Shown: in pieces, positions 45,321-53,918 of the stretch | How positions within the stretch are numbered: position 1 is the first letter of the stretch | Layout of the letters: every line of letters starts with the position of its first letter | NCBI RefSeq assembly: GCF_001426435.1 | Contig: NZ_LMER01000001.1 | Coordinates: 508,079-572,078, forward strand | Source of the DNA: Angustibacter sp. Root456 | GTDB taxonomy: Bacteria > Actinomycetota > Actinomycetes > Actinomycetales > Angustibacteraceae | Direction of reading: 5' to 3' | DNA: 64,000 nt | The notes under the pieces: model-generated | The model's input: only the letters and a program-made list of their open reading frames with translations | The model's database searches: none | Told to the model about the DNA's origin: nothing | Program-made: the position numbers and the translations under genes

Positions 45321-46172
45321 TCAGGATGACACGCCTGTGACGGAAGTGTCAGGCCCCTCGTGGGCGCGTCGGAACAGGACCCGGTAAGCGAAGGTCAGCA
45401 CCGGCGCCGGCAGCAGCCGGAACGCGCTGCGCACCACCAGGTTGCGCACCATGCCCCAGCGCCCCACCGTGCCGTACCGGCGCAGGCGCCGCTGCAGGTC
45501 CCACTCGCGCCGCACCATCTCCAGCCCCGAGCGGCGGCGCAGCATGGTCGAGCCGGCGCTGAAGAGCACGAGCGGCTCGTCGATGTTGGCCACGCGCGCC
45601 CCGGCGGCCAGCATCCGCGCGAACAGGTCGTAGTCCTGCATGTAGCGCAGGTCGTGGTAGCCGCCGACACGCAGGGCGAGCTCGCGCCGCAGCACGACGG
45701 ACGGGTTGTTGAACGGACTGTTGATGCGGACGTAGCGCTCGATGTCGGCCTGCGTCGACGGCAGCCGGCGCACCCCGATCACGTGGTCGGGATCGCCGTG
45801 GAACTCCAGGACGCTCGAGCCGCAGATGTCCAGGTGGTCGCGCTCCATGAGCGTCACCTGCTGGGCGAACCGGTGCGGCAGGGAGATGTCGTCGGCGTCC
45901 ATGCGCGCCACCAGGTCACCGCGGGCCGCCCGCAGACCGGCCGCCGACGCCACGCCGGAACCCCCGTTCACGGCCAGCTTCACCAGCCGCAGCTGCGGGT
46001 GGGTCGCGGCGAGCTCGTCGACGGCCTGACGCAGATCGGGCGGGAGCGGGCCGTCCTCGACGACGACCACCTCGTCCGGCGCCAGGCTCTGCTCGAGCAC
46101 GCTGGACAGCGAGCGGCGCAGCTCCTCGACGCTGACCTTCGCGTAGATGGTCATGAGCACCGACAACCGCAT
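45321..46172 (-). CDS. GT2 family glycosyltransferase
   Basis: A 283-residue GT2 enzyme. Seen: LSVLMTIYAKVSVEELRRSL, VVVEDGPLPPDLRQAV, the metal motif DADDISLPHRF and a C-terminal MQDYDLFARMLAAGARVAN. ATG 46172 begins MRLSVLMT. The sequence resembles rhamnosyl- and galactosyl-transferases of capsule clusters. Divergent from the next gene by 59 bp. Confidence 0.93.
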   Translation of the reverse strand: MRLSVLMTIYAKVSVEELRRSLSSVLEQSLAPDEVVVVEDGPLPPDLRQAVDELAATHPQLRLVKLAVNGGSGVASAAGLRAARGDLVARMDADDISLPHRFAQQVTLMERDHLDICGSSVLEFHGDPDHVIGVRRLPSTQADIERYVRINSPFNNPSVVLRRELALRVGGYHDLRYMQDYDLFARMLAAGARVANIDEPLVLFSAGSTMLRRRSGLEMVRREWDLQRRLRRYGTVGRWGMVRNLVVRSAFRLLPAPVLTFAYRVLFRRAHEGPDTSVTGVSS

Positions 46173-46231
46173 GGGCGATAACCTAGGCCACCCGCCGGCA
46201 GCCTCCGGCATCGACGACGCGAGGAGCCGCC

Positions 46232-47077
46232 GTGCCTGACCGGCCGTCCGCCCAGGAGCCCACGGTGACGTGGGTGATGGTCAGCTACGGCGGTGTCGAC
46301 GACGCTCGCGAGCTCTACGACTCCCTCGCCATCCAGCCCGGCGACCCCGCGCGCGACGCGCACGTGGTGATCGCCTGCAACGGCGCGGGAGACGGCGACC
46401 TGGCGCGCCGGGTTTTCGCCGACGAGCTGGCCCGAGGCGGCGTCACCGTGCTGGACTTCCCGGACAACCCCGGGTACCTGCCCGCGTTGCGCCGCACGCT
46501 GAGCCAGGTCGAGGCCGACGGTGCGGTGGTGCTGTCGAACTGCGACCTCACCGCCGACGCCGCGTTCCTGCCGGCCCTGCGCGAGGCCCTCGCGCGCTTC
46601 CCGCGGGCCCTCACCCTGGCCCCCAGCATCGTCAACGAGCTGGGTCAGGACCAGAACCCGCACCTGCTGCGCCCCCGGCCCACCTGGTGGCTGCGGGGGC
46701 TCGCGATCCTGCACCGCTTCCCGCCGCTCGCCGACGTGATGCTGCTGCGCCGCGGCGGCCACTCGAGCCTGGTCGTGAAGAACGGCGTCGAGGGGCAGAC
46801 CATGTGGTCGGGGCACGGGTCGTGCGTCGTGTTCGCGCCGGAGTTCTTCGCGCGCGGCGGGAGCCTGGACTACCCCTTCCCGCTGTTCGGCGAGGAGCTG
46901 TGGATCGGCGCCGAGGTGGAACGGCTCGCAGGCGAGGTGCGCTACGTACCGGCCCTGCGCCTTCGGCACCGCGCGCACGCGTCCACCGGATCGGGCCGGC
47001 GGCGAGGCTGGGTGGCCCGCGTGCAGTACGAAGGTCTCGCCTACTGGGCTCGTGAGGGACGACGCCGCGGCTGGTGA
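46232..47077 (+). CDS. GT2 family glycosyltransferase (rhamnosyltransferase-like)
   Basis: A 281-residue protein with VTWVMVSYGGVDDARELYDSL, a VLDFPDNPGYLPALRRTL segment (the usual NxG loop), LSNCDLTADAAFLPAL (the metal-binding DLT in place of the usual DxD) and FGEELWIGAEVERLAG near the end. GTG start 46232. The architecture resembles rhamnosyltransferases, in keeping with the dTDP-rhamnose genes nearby. Confidence 0.9.
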   Translation: MPDRPSAQEPTVTWVMVSYGGVDDARELYDSLAIQPGDPARDAHVVIACNGAGDGDLARRVFADELARGGVTVLDFPDNPGYLPALRRTLSQVEADGAVVLSNCDLTADAAFLPALREALARFPRALTLAPSIVNELGQDQNPHLLRPRPTWWLRGLAILHRFPPLADVMLLRRGGHSSLVVKNGVEGQTMWSGHGSCVVFAPEFFARGGSLDYPFPLFGEELWIGAEVERLAGEVRYVPALRLRHRAHASTGSGRRRGWVARVQYEGLAYWAREGRRRGW

Positions 47078-47087
47078 GCCAGCGGCC

Positions 47088-48551
47088 TCACCGGCGGCCC
47101 AGCACCTCCGACGCCAGTCGGCGCAGGTCGCGCTGGCACAGCGCCAGCCACAGCACCTCGAAGCCGAGGGTCACCAGCAGGCGCCCGACGGTGCCCGCCC
47201 CGGCCGCGTGCTCGACCCATGCCGCCGCGGCCACGAGCAGGCCGCCTGACAGCGCCCGCACCGTGAGCCACCGCCACGGCTGACCCTCGGTGCGCCACAC
47301 GATGACGACGGGGGCGGTGCCGATCACGACGGCGGCGACGAGGTAGCCGAGTGCCACGCGCTCGATGCTCGCCTGGGAGTGCAGCAGCACGGCCCAGGCG
47401 GCACACCCCACGGCGAACCCGACCACGTTGAGCGCCGCGATGATCTTCTGCCCGTCGACGCGGGTGACGAGCAGGCTGGTCGTGGACGCGACGCCCAGCG
47501 TCGTGATCAGCACGGCGGCCAGCAGCACCGGCAGGACGTGCGCCGCAGCTGCGAACCCATGGGGGTAGATCACCGCCACCACGACGTCGCTCAGCAGGAT
47601 CAGCGCCCCGAAGATGGCGACCATCCCGGCCACCAGGCCTCGCGTGGCGAGGTTGGTCATGTGGTGCACGACGTGGCTCTCACCTCGCCCGTAGGCCGCC
47701 GAGAGCGCCGGGAACAGCACGAGGGTCATCGCGTTGGCCAGCATGGAGCTCGGCGTGGCCAGCGACAGCGCTGCGGCGTACTGGCCCGCATCGTGCGCCC
47801 CGGTCGCCAGCTTGGCGACCACCATCGACAGCTGCAGCAGCCCGGCGCTCGCCAGCACGCCCACGACACCGAAGAACACGAACTGGTCCATCTCGCGCCG
47901 CACCTCGCCTCGAGGGCCGGCTCCGCGCGTGCGCGGCCAACCCCCCAGGGCGTAGAGCCCGTAGCCGGCGGTGATGGGCGCCAGCAGCCACGGCTCGGCC
48001 CGCAGCACCAGCACGAGCACCAGCCCCCCGAGGGCGAGCGACGACGACACGACGTCCCACGTGGTCGCGCGCCGCACCTGCCCGGCACCGAAGGCCAGCC
48101 CGCGGACGAACGTGTACGCCGAGTACGTGAACACCAGCGCACCGCAGAACAGGCTCGTGCTCCACGTGGCCTCCAACGCGGTGCGGGCGACGACGACGGA
48201 CGCCACCGCGAGCAGGAGCGAGGAGACCAGCACGCGGCGGGCGAGGTGCGCCGCGACGGCCAGCACCTGCTCGCCGCCGCCCGCACCCCGTGACAGCGCG
48301 ACGTACTTGCTGGCCGCCACGCCGGTGGAGGTCGGCCACAGCATGGCGGCGAACATCGACAGCGACAGGGCGCTGTTGACGGTGCCGAGCACCGCCGACG
48401 ACATGACGCCGCCGATGAGCACGCTGTACAGGAACCGGACACCGCCCTGGCTGACCATCCCGGCCGTGCTGAGCGCGACGCGTGAGGTGACCTGTCCCTC
48501 GATGGGTGCGTTGAGGTCGAGCGCACGCCACGACGCGGGGGGCTCTGCCAC
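47088..48551 (-). CDS. Wzx-like polysaccharide flippase
   Basis: A 487-residue protein with about 14 hydrophobic helices of the MATE/Wzx (oligosaccharide flippase) type. Seen: STAGMVSQGGVRFLYSVLIG at the start and AKLATGAHDAGQYAAALSLA in the middle. It would flip lipid-linked repeat units. GTG 48551 is the start; divergent from the methyltransferase by 43 bp. Confidence 0.9.
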   Translation of the reverse strand: MAEPPASWRALDLNAPIEGQVTSRVALSTAGMVSQGGVRFLYSVLIGGVMSSAVLGTVNSALSLSMFAAMLWPTSTGVAASKYVALSRGAGGGEQVLAVAAHLARRVLVSSLLLAVASVVVARTALEATWSTSLFCGALVFTYSAYTFVRGLAFGAGQVRRATTWDVVSSSLALGGLVLVLVLRAEPWLLAPITAGYGLYALGGWPRTRGAGPRGEVRREMDQFVFFGVVGVLASAGLLQLSMVVAKLATGAHDAGQYAAALSLATPSSMLANAMTLVLFPALSAAYGRGESHVVHHMTNLATRGLVAGMVAIFGALILLSDVVVAVIYPHGFAAAAHVLPVLLAAVLITTLGVASTTSLLVTRVDGQKIIAALNVVGFAVGCAAWAVLLHSQASIERVALGYLVAAVVIGTAPVVIVWRTEGQPWRWLTVRALSGGLLVAAAAWVEHAAGAGTVGRLLVTLGFEVLWLALCQRDLRRLASEVLGRR

Positions 48552-48594
48552 CGGGCCAGGATACGGGCAGGTGGGTGGGGTACCTTCAGGCCTC

Positions 48595-49347
48595 ATGTCG
48601 AACGCTGCCGCTCGCCTGGCCAAGAGCACCCGCGACCGCCTGCTCGTCTCGCGCACCCACGGCCGCAGCCCGGGTGGGCTGCCCCTGCCCCCCACCGCCT
48701 TCCGCATGGGCGGACGCCACTTCGAGACCGACGAGGCCTTCATCGGGTCGGCACGCCAGGAGGTGCGCCGCCTAGCGGCCGCCGGCCTCACCCGCGAGTC
48801 GCGTCTGCTCGACTGGGGCTGCGGCGCCGGCCGACTGGCCCTCGGCACGCTCGAGGAGTGGGGCGGTGTCGTCCGCTACCACGGCGTCGACGTCCAGGAG
48901 CACCTCATCCGCTGGGCGCAGAAGCACATCCAGCACCCCGGCTACTCCTTCACGCACGTCAACGTGCAGAACGCGCGCTACAACCCCTCGGGGTCCGCGC
49001 GGCACTCGATCCCCGCCGAGTCCGGCGCCTACGACGCGTTCTACGCCTACTCGGTGTTCAGCCACATGGGCTCGCAGGACGCCGGTCCCTACCTGGCCGA
49101 GGTGGCCCGGCTGCTCGCGCCGGGTGGCTTCGCCTTCGTCACGGCCTTCGTCGAGCCCGACGTCGAGCCGGAGGCCGAGAACCCCGCGGGCTACGGCCCG
49201 CTGCAGTGGACCGGCCCCCTGCACTGCGTGCGCTTCTCGCAGGACCGGTGGGCCGAGCTCGTCGAGCAGGCCGGCCTGCGGGTGCGCTCGACCGAGCACG
49301 GTCAGGAGACCGACGGCCAGAGCCTGTACGTGCTCGAGCGCTCCTGA
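48595..49347 (+). CDS. Class I SAM-dependent methyltransferase
   Basis: A 250-residue methyltransferase. The SAM-binding motif is LLDWGCGAGRLALG at about residue 73, the acidic VDVQEH follows, and motif IV-like YDAFYAYSVFSHMG lies downstream; the end is GFAFVTAFVEPDVEPE. The substrate is unknown; the neighbours suggest methylation of a surface glycan. ATG 48595 with upstream ribosome site. Confidence 0.9.
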   Translation: MSNAAARLAKSTRDRLLVSRTHGRSPGGLPLPPTAFRMGGRHFETDEAFIGSARQEVRRLAAAGLTRESRLLDWGCGAGRLALGTLEEWGGVVRYHGVDVQEHLIRWAQKHIQHPGYSFTHVNVQNARYNPSGSARHSIPAESGAYDAFYAYSVFSHMGSQDAGPYLAEVARLLAPGGFAFVTAFVEPDVEPEAENPAGYGPLQWTGPLHCVRFSQDRWAELVEQAGLRVRSTEHGQETDGQSLYVLERS

Positions 49348-49372
49348 CCGCTCGGCCGGCCAGCCTCGGCGG

Positions 49373-52120
49373 CTACCCCACGAGCCGGCCGCCCGCCCGG
49401 GCGTCGAGCACCATCACCCGCACGGTGCCGAGCGAGCCACCGGTGCCGACGTGCACCGCCAGGAGCCGGCCGGACGCATCGGAGCCGAGCAGCTCGCTGG
49501 CCCCGTCGCCGTCCACGTCGCCCGCTCCCAGCAGCCGGGTCAGCGGCGAGCTGGCCGCGAGCCGGCGCGGCGCGAGCAGGCGACCCGGACCGTTGCCCGG
49601 GTACAGCCGCAGCTCGCCCGAGGGCAGCAGCGCGATGACGTCCGCCGCGGCGTCGGCGTCCCACGACCCCACACCGACGGCCTGCGCGCCTCGGGGCCAG
49701 CCGGTGGCGATCACGTAGCGCTGCCCGAGGGCCCCGCTGGACGTCGTCGGGTACAGGTACAGCACCTGGTCGGCGTCGTCCTCGACCAGCAGGTCCGGAC
49801 GCCCGTCGCGGCTGATGTCGCCGGCGGGCGCGAGCAGGTCGGCGCCGGCCCACCCGGACGCGAGCCGGGTGCCGGCCGGGCTGCTCGCACCGACCGACCG
49901 CGCGCCGTCCCACGCCGTGACGTCGCCGGTCGCCGCATCGCGGGTGACGACCTCGGCCCGGCCGTCGCCGTCGAGGTCACCGGCCACGAACGCGCGGTCG
50001 GCGCGGCTCAGGTCGACGGCACTCGTGGACCCGCTGCGGTACTCGCGGGTCGCGACGCCGGGGAGCAGCCGCAACGAGCCCGCCGACGTGACGGCCAGGA
50101 CGTCGGGCGCGCCGTCGCCGTCGACGTCGAGACCGCCCGTGAGGCTGGAGAGCGTCTGCCAGTCCCGCCCCCACGTGACGCGCCACCGCACGGTGCCGTA
50201 GCTCGTGCCGTAGTAGGTGCGCATCGTGCCGCGCCGCTCACGCACGACGAGGTCGGGGTGCTGGTCACCGTCGAAGTCCCCACCGATGCCCGCGTCGAAC
50301 GACGACCAGCCGCGGCCGATCGTCGCCGCGGGACGCACGTCACCGTGGCCGTCACCGGCGTAGCGCACGAGGGCGCCGTCCCGCTTGCGCACCGCCAGCA
50401 GGTCCGGGACGCCGTCACCGGTGAGGTCGCGCGCAGCGACCACCAGCGACAGCGACAGCCAGTTGGTGCCGACCAGCCGCGGAGCGCGCACCCAGCCCCG
50501 GCCCGTGCCGGGGTAGAACCGCAGGCCGCCGCGAGCGTCGACCGCGAGCAGGTCGTTGCGGCCGTCGCGGTCGAGGTCGCCGGGGGCGATGAGCCGCTGG
50601 ATCGCACCCCACCCGCGACCGTAGACGGCAGGGGTCCCGGGGCGCCCCGTGCCCGTGCCCGGGTAGACGCGGACGCGGCCCGAGCTGTCGCGCCCGAGCA
50701 GGTCCGGGCGCCCGTCGCCCGTCAGATCGGGTGAGAGGGTGAGCAGACCGAGACGCTGCCAGCCCGAGGCGCCGACGACCCGCGCGCCGGCGACGGCCGC
50801 CGTCGACTCGCGCAGCACCAGACCGGCTGCGCTCCCGGTACCTGCCGAGGCCAGCACGTCGGGGGTGCCGCCCCCGTCGACGCTGCGCGCCACCCCGTCT
50901 CGTCTCAGAGGTCCCATGGCGGCCGCGGTGGCCGACCGGATGGTGGCGAGCCGGGCGTAGAGGTAGCGACCGGGGCACGCGGTCTGGCCGGCGTCGCGGT
51001 GCCCGTTGATCCGTTGCAGGCGCGTGCCGTTGAGCGTGACGGCGCCGGTGGCCGGGACGCCGTGCAGACCCAGCTTCCACGCGAACAGCCGGCTGTAGGC
51101 CGACACCATGGCCGCCGGCGGCTTGGCGACGTCGAAGTTGCCGATGGCCGACATCGCGAACGCCTCTGCGTTGTAGCCCTGGGTGTGCGCACCGATCACG
51201 GGCAGGGCGACCCCGCCGTACCGGCCCTCCCAGATCCGGCCGAAGCGGTCGACCAGGAAGTTGTAGCCGATGTCGTTCCAGCCCCGCCCCTGGACGTGGA
51301 AGCGGTAGATCCCGCGGATGATCGCCGGCACCTCGGCCGCCGTGTAGCTGTTGGTGCTCACCGTGTGGTGCACGAACGCCGCCTGCACCGACCCGTAGGC
51401 CACGCCGCCCTTGCGCAGCGACTCGTCGGCTCCCCAGGCCTTGCGGCTGTAGATGGTCGGCCGGCTCGCGGCGGCTGCCGCGGCGTCGGGGCGAGTCGCC
51501 CCCGCGGTGGGGTCGGCGGCCTTCTCGCCGGGGTCGACCAGCTCGACGCGGGTGCTCGGCGCCGGGGCGCTCCCCTCGACGCGCACCTGCACGGCCTCGG
51601 CGCCGGTCACCACGAGCGGCGCGGTGCCGGAGCGCGCGGCTCGGCCCTCGGCCGCGCCCGGGCCGGTCGTGTCAGGGCCGTGGGCGTCGTCGGTGTCGAG
51701 GGCCTGCCAAGCCCCCCACTGCCCGTGCGAGCGAGTGCGCACCTGCACCTCGCCGCCCCGGCCGAGCCGACCGGACGCCGGCCAGCTCGCGCCGACCACC
51801 GCCACCTCGCCCGGCAGGTCGAGCGCCGGCGTCACCGCAGTGGTCGCCGGCGTGCCATCAGCCGCCAGCGACCGCGCCCCCGGCGCGACCACCGCAGCGC
51901 GGCTCACCGCACCGGGCTCCCGGGCCCCGTGGGCGTCCAGCCCGCTCAGCGCCACCTCGCGCATCGAGCCGGGTCGCGTCGCGCCGGGCCCGGCACCCTG
52001 CGCCCAGCTCAGCCCCGACATCGCGGTCGGCGCGGCCACCAGGGCGAGGGTGCTCACCGCGATCGCGGGCAGCCGCAAGCGGACACGGCGGGGCAGGAGG
52101 TGCGGGCGTGACGAAGGCAT
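49373..52120 (-). CDS. Secreted PGRP-type N-acetylmuramoyl-L-alanine amidase with FG-GAP repeats
   Basis: A 915-residue exported protein. The signal peptide has a basic start (RPHLLPRRVRLRLPAIAVSTLALVAAP). The amidase_2/PGRP domain at about residues 225-400 has FVHHTVSTNSYTAAE, GWNDIGYNFLVDRFGRIWEGR and INGHRDAGQTACPGRYLY, which contain the zinc ligands (His, His, Cys). The rest is a set of about a dozen FG-GAP/VCBS repeats (DLTGDGRPDLLGR and variants), probably a beta-propeller. ATG 52120; an upstream ATG in frame at 52183 lacks a signal. Confidence 0.93.
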   Translation of the reverse strand: MPSSRPHLLPRRVRLRLPAIAVSTLALVAAPTAMSGLSWAQGAGPGATRPGSMREVALSGLDAHGAREPGAVSRAAVVAPGARSLAADGTPATTAVTPALDLPGEVAVVGASWPASGRLGRGGEVQVRTRSHGQWGAWQALDTDDAHGPDTTGPGAAEGRAARSGTAPLVVTGAEAVQVRVEGSAPAPSTRVELVDPGEKAADPTAGATRPDAAAAAASRPTIYSRKAWGADESLRKGGVAYGSVQAAFVHHTVSTNSYTAAEVPAIIRGIYRFHVQGRGWNDIGYNFLVDRFGRIWEGRYGGVALPVIGAHTQGYNAEAFAMSAIGNFDVAKPPAAMVSAYSRLFAWKLGLHGVPATGAVTLNGTRLQRINGHRDAGQTACPGRYLYARLATIRSATAAAMGPLRRDGVARSVDGGGTPDVLASAGTGSAAGLVLRESTAAVAGARVVGASGWQRLGLLTLSPDLTGDGRPDLLGRDSSGRVRVYPGTGTGRPGTPAVYGRGWGAIQRLIAPGDLDRDGRNDLLAVDARGGLRFYPGTGRGWVRAPRLVGTNWLSLSLVVAARDLTGDGVPDLLAVRKRDGALVRYAGDGHGDVRPAATIGRGWSSFDAGIGGDFDGDQHPDLVVRERRGTMRTYYGTSYGTVRWRVTWGRDWQTLSSLTGGLDVDGDGAPDVLAVTSAGSLRLLPGVATREYRSGSTSAVDLSRADRAFVAGDLDGDGRAEVVTRDAATGDVTAWDGARSVGASSPAGTRLASGWAGADLLAPAGDISRDGRPDLLVEDDADQVLYLYPTTSSGALGQRYVIATGWPRGAQAVGVGSWDADAAADVIALLPSGELRLYPGNGPGRLLAPRRLAASSPLTRLLGAGDVDGDGASELLGSDASGRLLAVHVGTGGSLGTVRVMVLDARAGGRLVG

Positions 52121-52235
52121 ACATTCAGCGTCGGCCAGCACCAAGGAAAAACCAAGGAACCCCGCGGGGTTGGTTGCCTGCACAATGTCACAGTCAGGTA
52201 ACGGACAGTGATATGGATCGTCCGTCCGGTCGGGC

Positions 52236-53099
52236 TCAGACGACGGGTGGGCGCCCGTGCCGGGTCATGCGCCACGCGGTCGACCACCGCATCGGGCGCC
52301 GCGGCCCCGCGTCGGTGCGCCAGCCCTCGACGAAACCGCGAGCCCAGGTCCGCAGCGCCGCGCTGTCACGCACCCGCACCACGGTGAGGGCCGTCCAGAC
52401 CGCGAGGTAGACGGCGGCCAGCGGCCAGGGCAGGCGCCGGCGCGCGAGCCACACGCGGTTGCGCGCGTTGAGCCGGTAGTACGTGGCGTGGCGTGCGGGG
52501 GTGGTGGTCGGGTGCCCGAGCACGGCGTCGGCGGCGTAGTGGATCCGCCAGCCGTCGTCGAGCGCCGCCCAGGCCAGGTCGGTCTCCTCGTGGCCGTACC
52601 AGAAGGCCGCCGGCAGCCCCCCGCAGCGCTCGAGCACCTCGCGCCGCACGACGCTGGCGCCCCCGAGGAACGTCGTGACGTCCGACGAGCGCTCGGGGTC
52701 GCTCGTGCGCAGCCGCGGCACGTGCCGGCGCGAGCTGAGGCCGGTGTCGGGGTCGACGATCCGCATCGACACGATGCCCAGGCGCGGATCGTCCTCGAAC
52801 CGCCGCACGACGCCCGCCAGGACGTCGTCGTCGAGCAGCCAGGCGTCGTCGTCCAGGAACTGCACGAGGTCGGTGTCGAGCTCGCGCCAGCCGAGGTCGC
52901 GCCCGCCCACGATGCCGAGGTTGTCGGGCAGCCGCAGCACGCGCACGAAATCAGGTTGGTCGGGCACGTCGGCGCCGTTGCCGATGACGAGCACCGACTC
53001 CGGCGGGCGGGTCTGGCGGCGCAGGCTCTCGACGGCCCGGGCCAGCTCGACCGGCCGGTCGCCCATGGTGAGCACCACCACGCCGAGCGTGAGCCCCAT
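52236..53099 (-). CDS. GT2 family glycosyltransferase
   Basis: A 287-residue GT2 enzyme. Seen: GVVVLTMGDRPVELARAVESL, VRVLRLPDNLGIVGGRDLGW, VQFLDDDAWLLDDDVL (metal DDD) and WYGHEETDLAWAALDDGWRI. ATG 53099 is the only start in frame in the triplicated junction that precedes it. The C terminus has a hydrophobic stretch. Confidence 0.92.
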   Translation of the reverse strand: MGLTLGVVVLTMGDRPVELARAVESLRRQTRPPESVLVIGNGADVPDQPDFVRVLRLPDNLGIVGGRDLGWRELDTDLVQFLDDDAWLLDDDVLAGVVRRFEDDPRLGIVSMRIVDPDTGLSSRRHVPRLRTSDPERSSDVTTFLGGASVVRREVLERCGGLPAAFWYGHEETDLAWAALDDGWRIHYAADAVLGHPTTTPARHATYYRLNARNRVWLARRRLPWPLAAVYLAVWTALTVVRVRDSAALRTWARGFVEGWRTDAGPRRPMRWSTAWRMTRHGRPPVV

Positions 53100-53132
53100 C
53101 AGTCGAGCCCCATCAGTCGAGCCCCATCAGTC
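53091..53132 (-). repeat. Triplicated 14-bp stop/start junction
   Basis: GAGCCCCATCAGTC occurs three times exactly. Read on the coding strand each unit holds TGATG, a stop overlapping a start. The first TGA ends the CDP-alcohol transferase gene. The ATGs at 53127 and 53113 each open a four-codon frame (Met-Gly-Leu-Asp, stop) and the third, at 53099, starts the glycosyltransferase. Confidence 0.95.
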
Positions 53133-53918
53133 GAGCCGCCGCGAGAGCAGGATGCTCGCCAGGTGCAGCACGGTCATGACGCCGGCGATCGCCGCGAGCG
53201 CCACGAGCAGCACCCGAGTGCCGACGAGGGACCCGGTCGCGGCGTCGACGACGGCGGCCACGAGCAGCAGCAGCGACGACTCCAGCGCACCGGTCAGCTG
53301 GTGCACCTTGAGCACCTGCGCGGCCCGGCGCAGCATGCCCAGCGCGGAGCTGCGCAGCTCGACGGACTCCTCGCTGGCGGCGGCGAGCCCCGAGCGGGTG
53401 CGGGCGACGTCGACGAGGTCGGTCTCGGCCTTCACCAGCACCACGAGCAGTCCGCCCAGGACCCCGAGGGTGGTCCAGCCGCCCAGGTGCTGGTCGGCGG
53501 CCCGCCAGCCGTAGGCGCTGATCACAGCCGCCTCGACGAGGTAGTGGCCGACGCGGTCGAGGTAGACGCCCTTGATGCTGGTCTGCCGTCTCCAGCGCGC
53601 GACCTCGCCGTCGCACAGGTCGAGCAGGAAGTACACCCAGATCGCCACGACCCCCACGACCGCGGTGACGACACCGGACGCGCCGAGCGGGATGGCGGCG
53701 AGCAGTCCCACCACGATCATCAGCCCGGTGAGCTGGTTGGCGGTGACCGGTGTGCGGATCAGCAACGCGGTGACCCGCAGCGACACCGCGCGCAGGAACC
53801 AGCGCGCCATCCAGTGCTCGGCGTTGCGCCGCGACATGGTCGACTGCGGCTGGGTGATCGCCCGCAGCTCGGCGAGGGACGGGCGGGCCGGGTGGCCGCT
53901 GGACGGCGGGAAGCTCAC
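53127..53918 (-). CDS. CDP-alcohol phosphatidyltransferase family protein (variant motif)
   Basis: A 263-residue membrane protein with a near-complete CDP-alcohol phosphotransferase motif: D100-x2-D103-G104-x2-A107-R108-x8-G117-x3-D121-x3-H125. The last Asp of the family motif, the catalytic base in studied enzymes, is His here. Several membrane helices follow. Start GTG 53918 overlaps the next gene's stop by 4 bp. It probably transfers a phospho-alcohol or phospho-sugar in the cluster, unless it is inactive. Confidence 0.88.
   Translation of the reverse strand: MSFPPSSGHPARPSLAELRAITQPQSTMSRRNAEHWMARWFLRAVSLRVTALLIRTPVTANQLTGLMIVVGLLAAIPLGASGVVTAVVGVVAIWVYFLLDLCDGEVARWRRQTSIKGVYLDRVGHYLVEAAVISAYGWRAADQHLGGWTTLGVLGGLLVVLVKAETDLVDVARTRSGLAAASEESVELRSSALGMLRRAAQVLKVHQLTGALESSLLLLVAAVVDAATGSLVGTRVLLVALAAIAGVMTVLHLASILLSRRLD

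Noticed and set aside
47088-48551. Prophage or conjugative element boundaries around the glycan genes
   Set aside because: No integrase, att-like repeats or tRNA were seen; the gene mix fits a chromosomal envelope locus.
52160-52215. MtrA-box-like GTAAC/GTCAC sequences upstream of the PGRP amidase
   Set aside because: The half-sites are short, spacing does not match a consensus I am sure of, and such pentamers are common.
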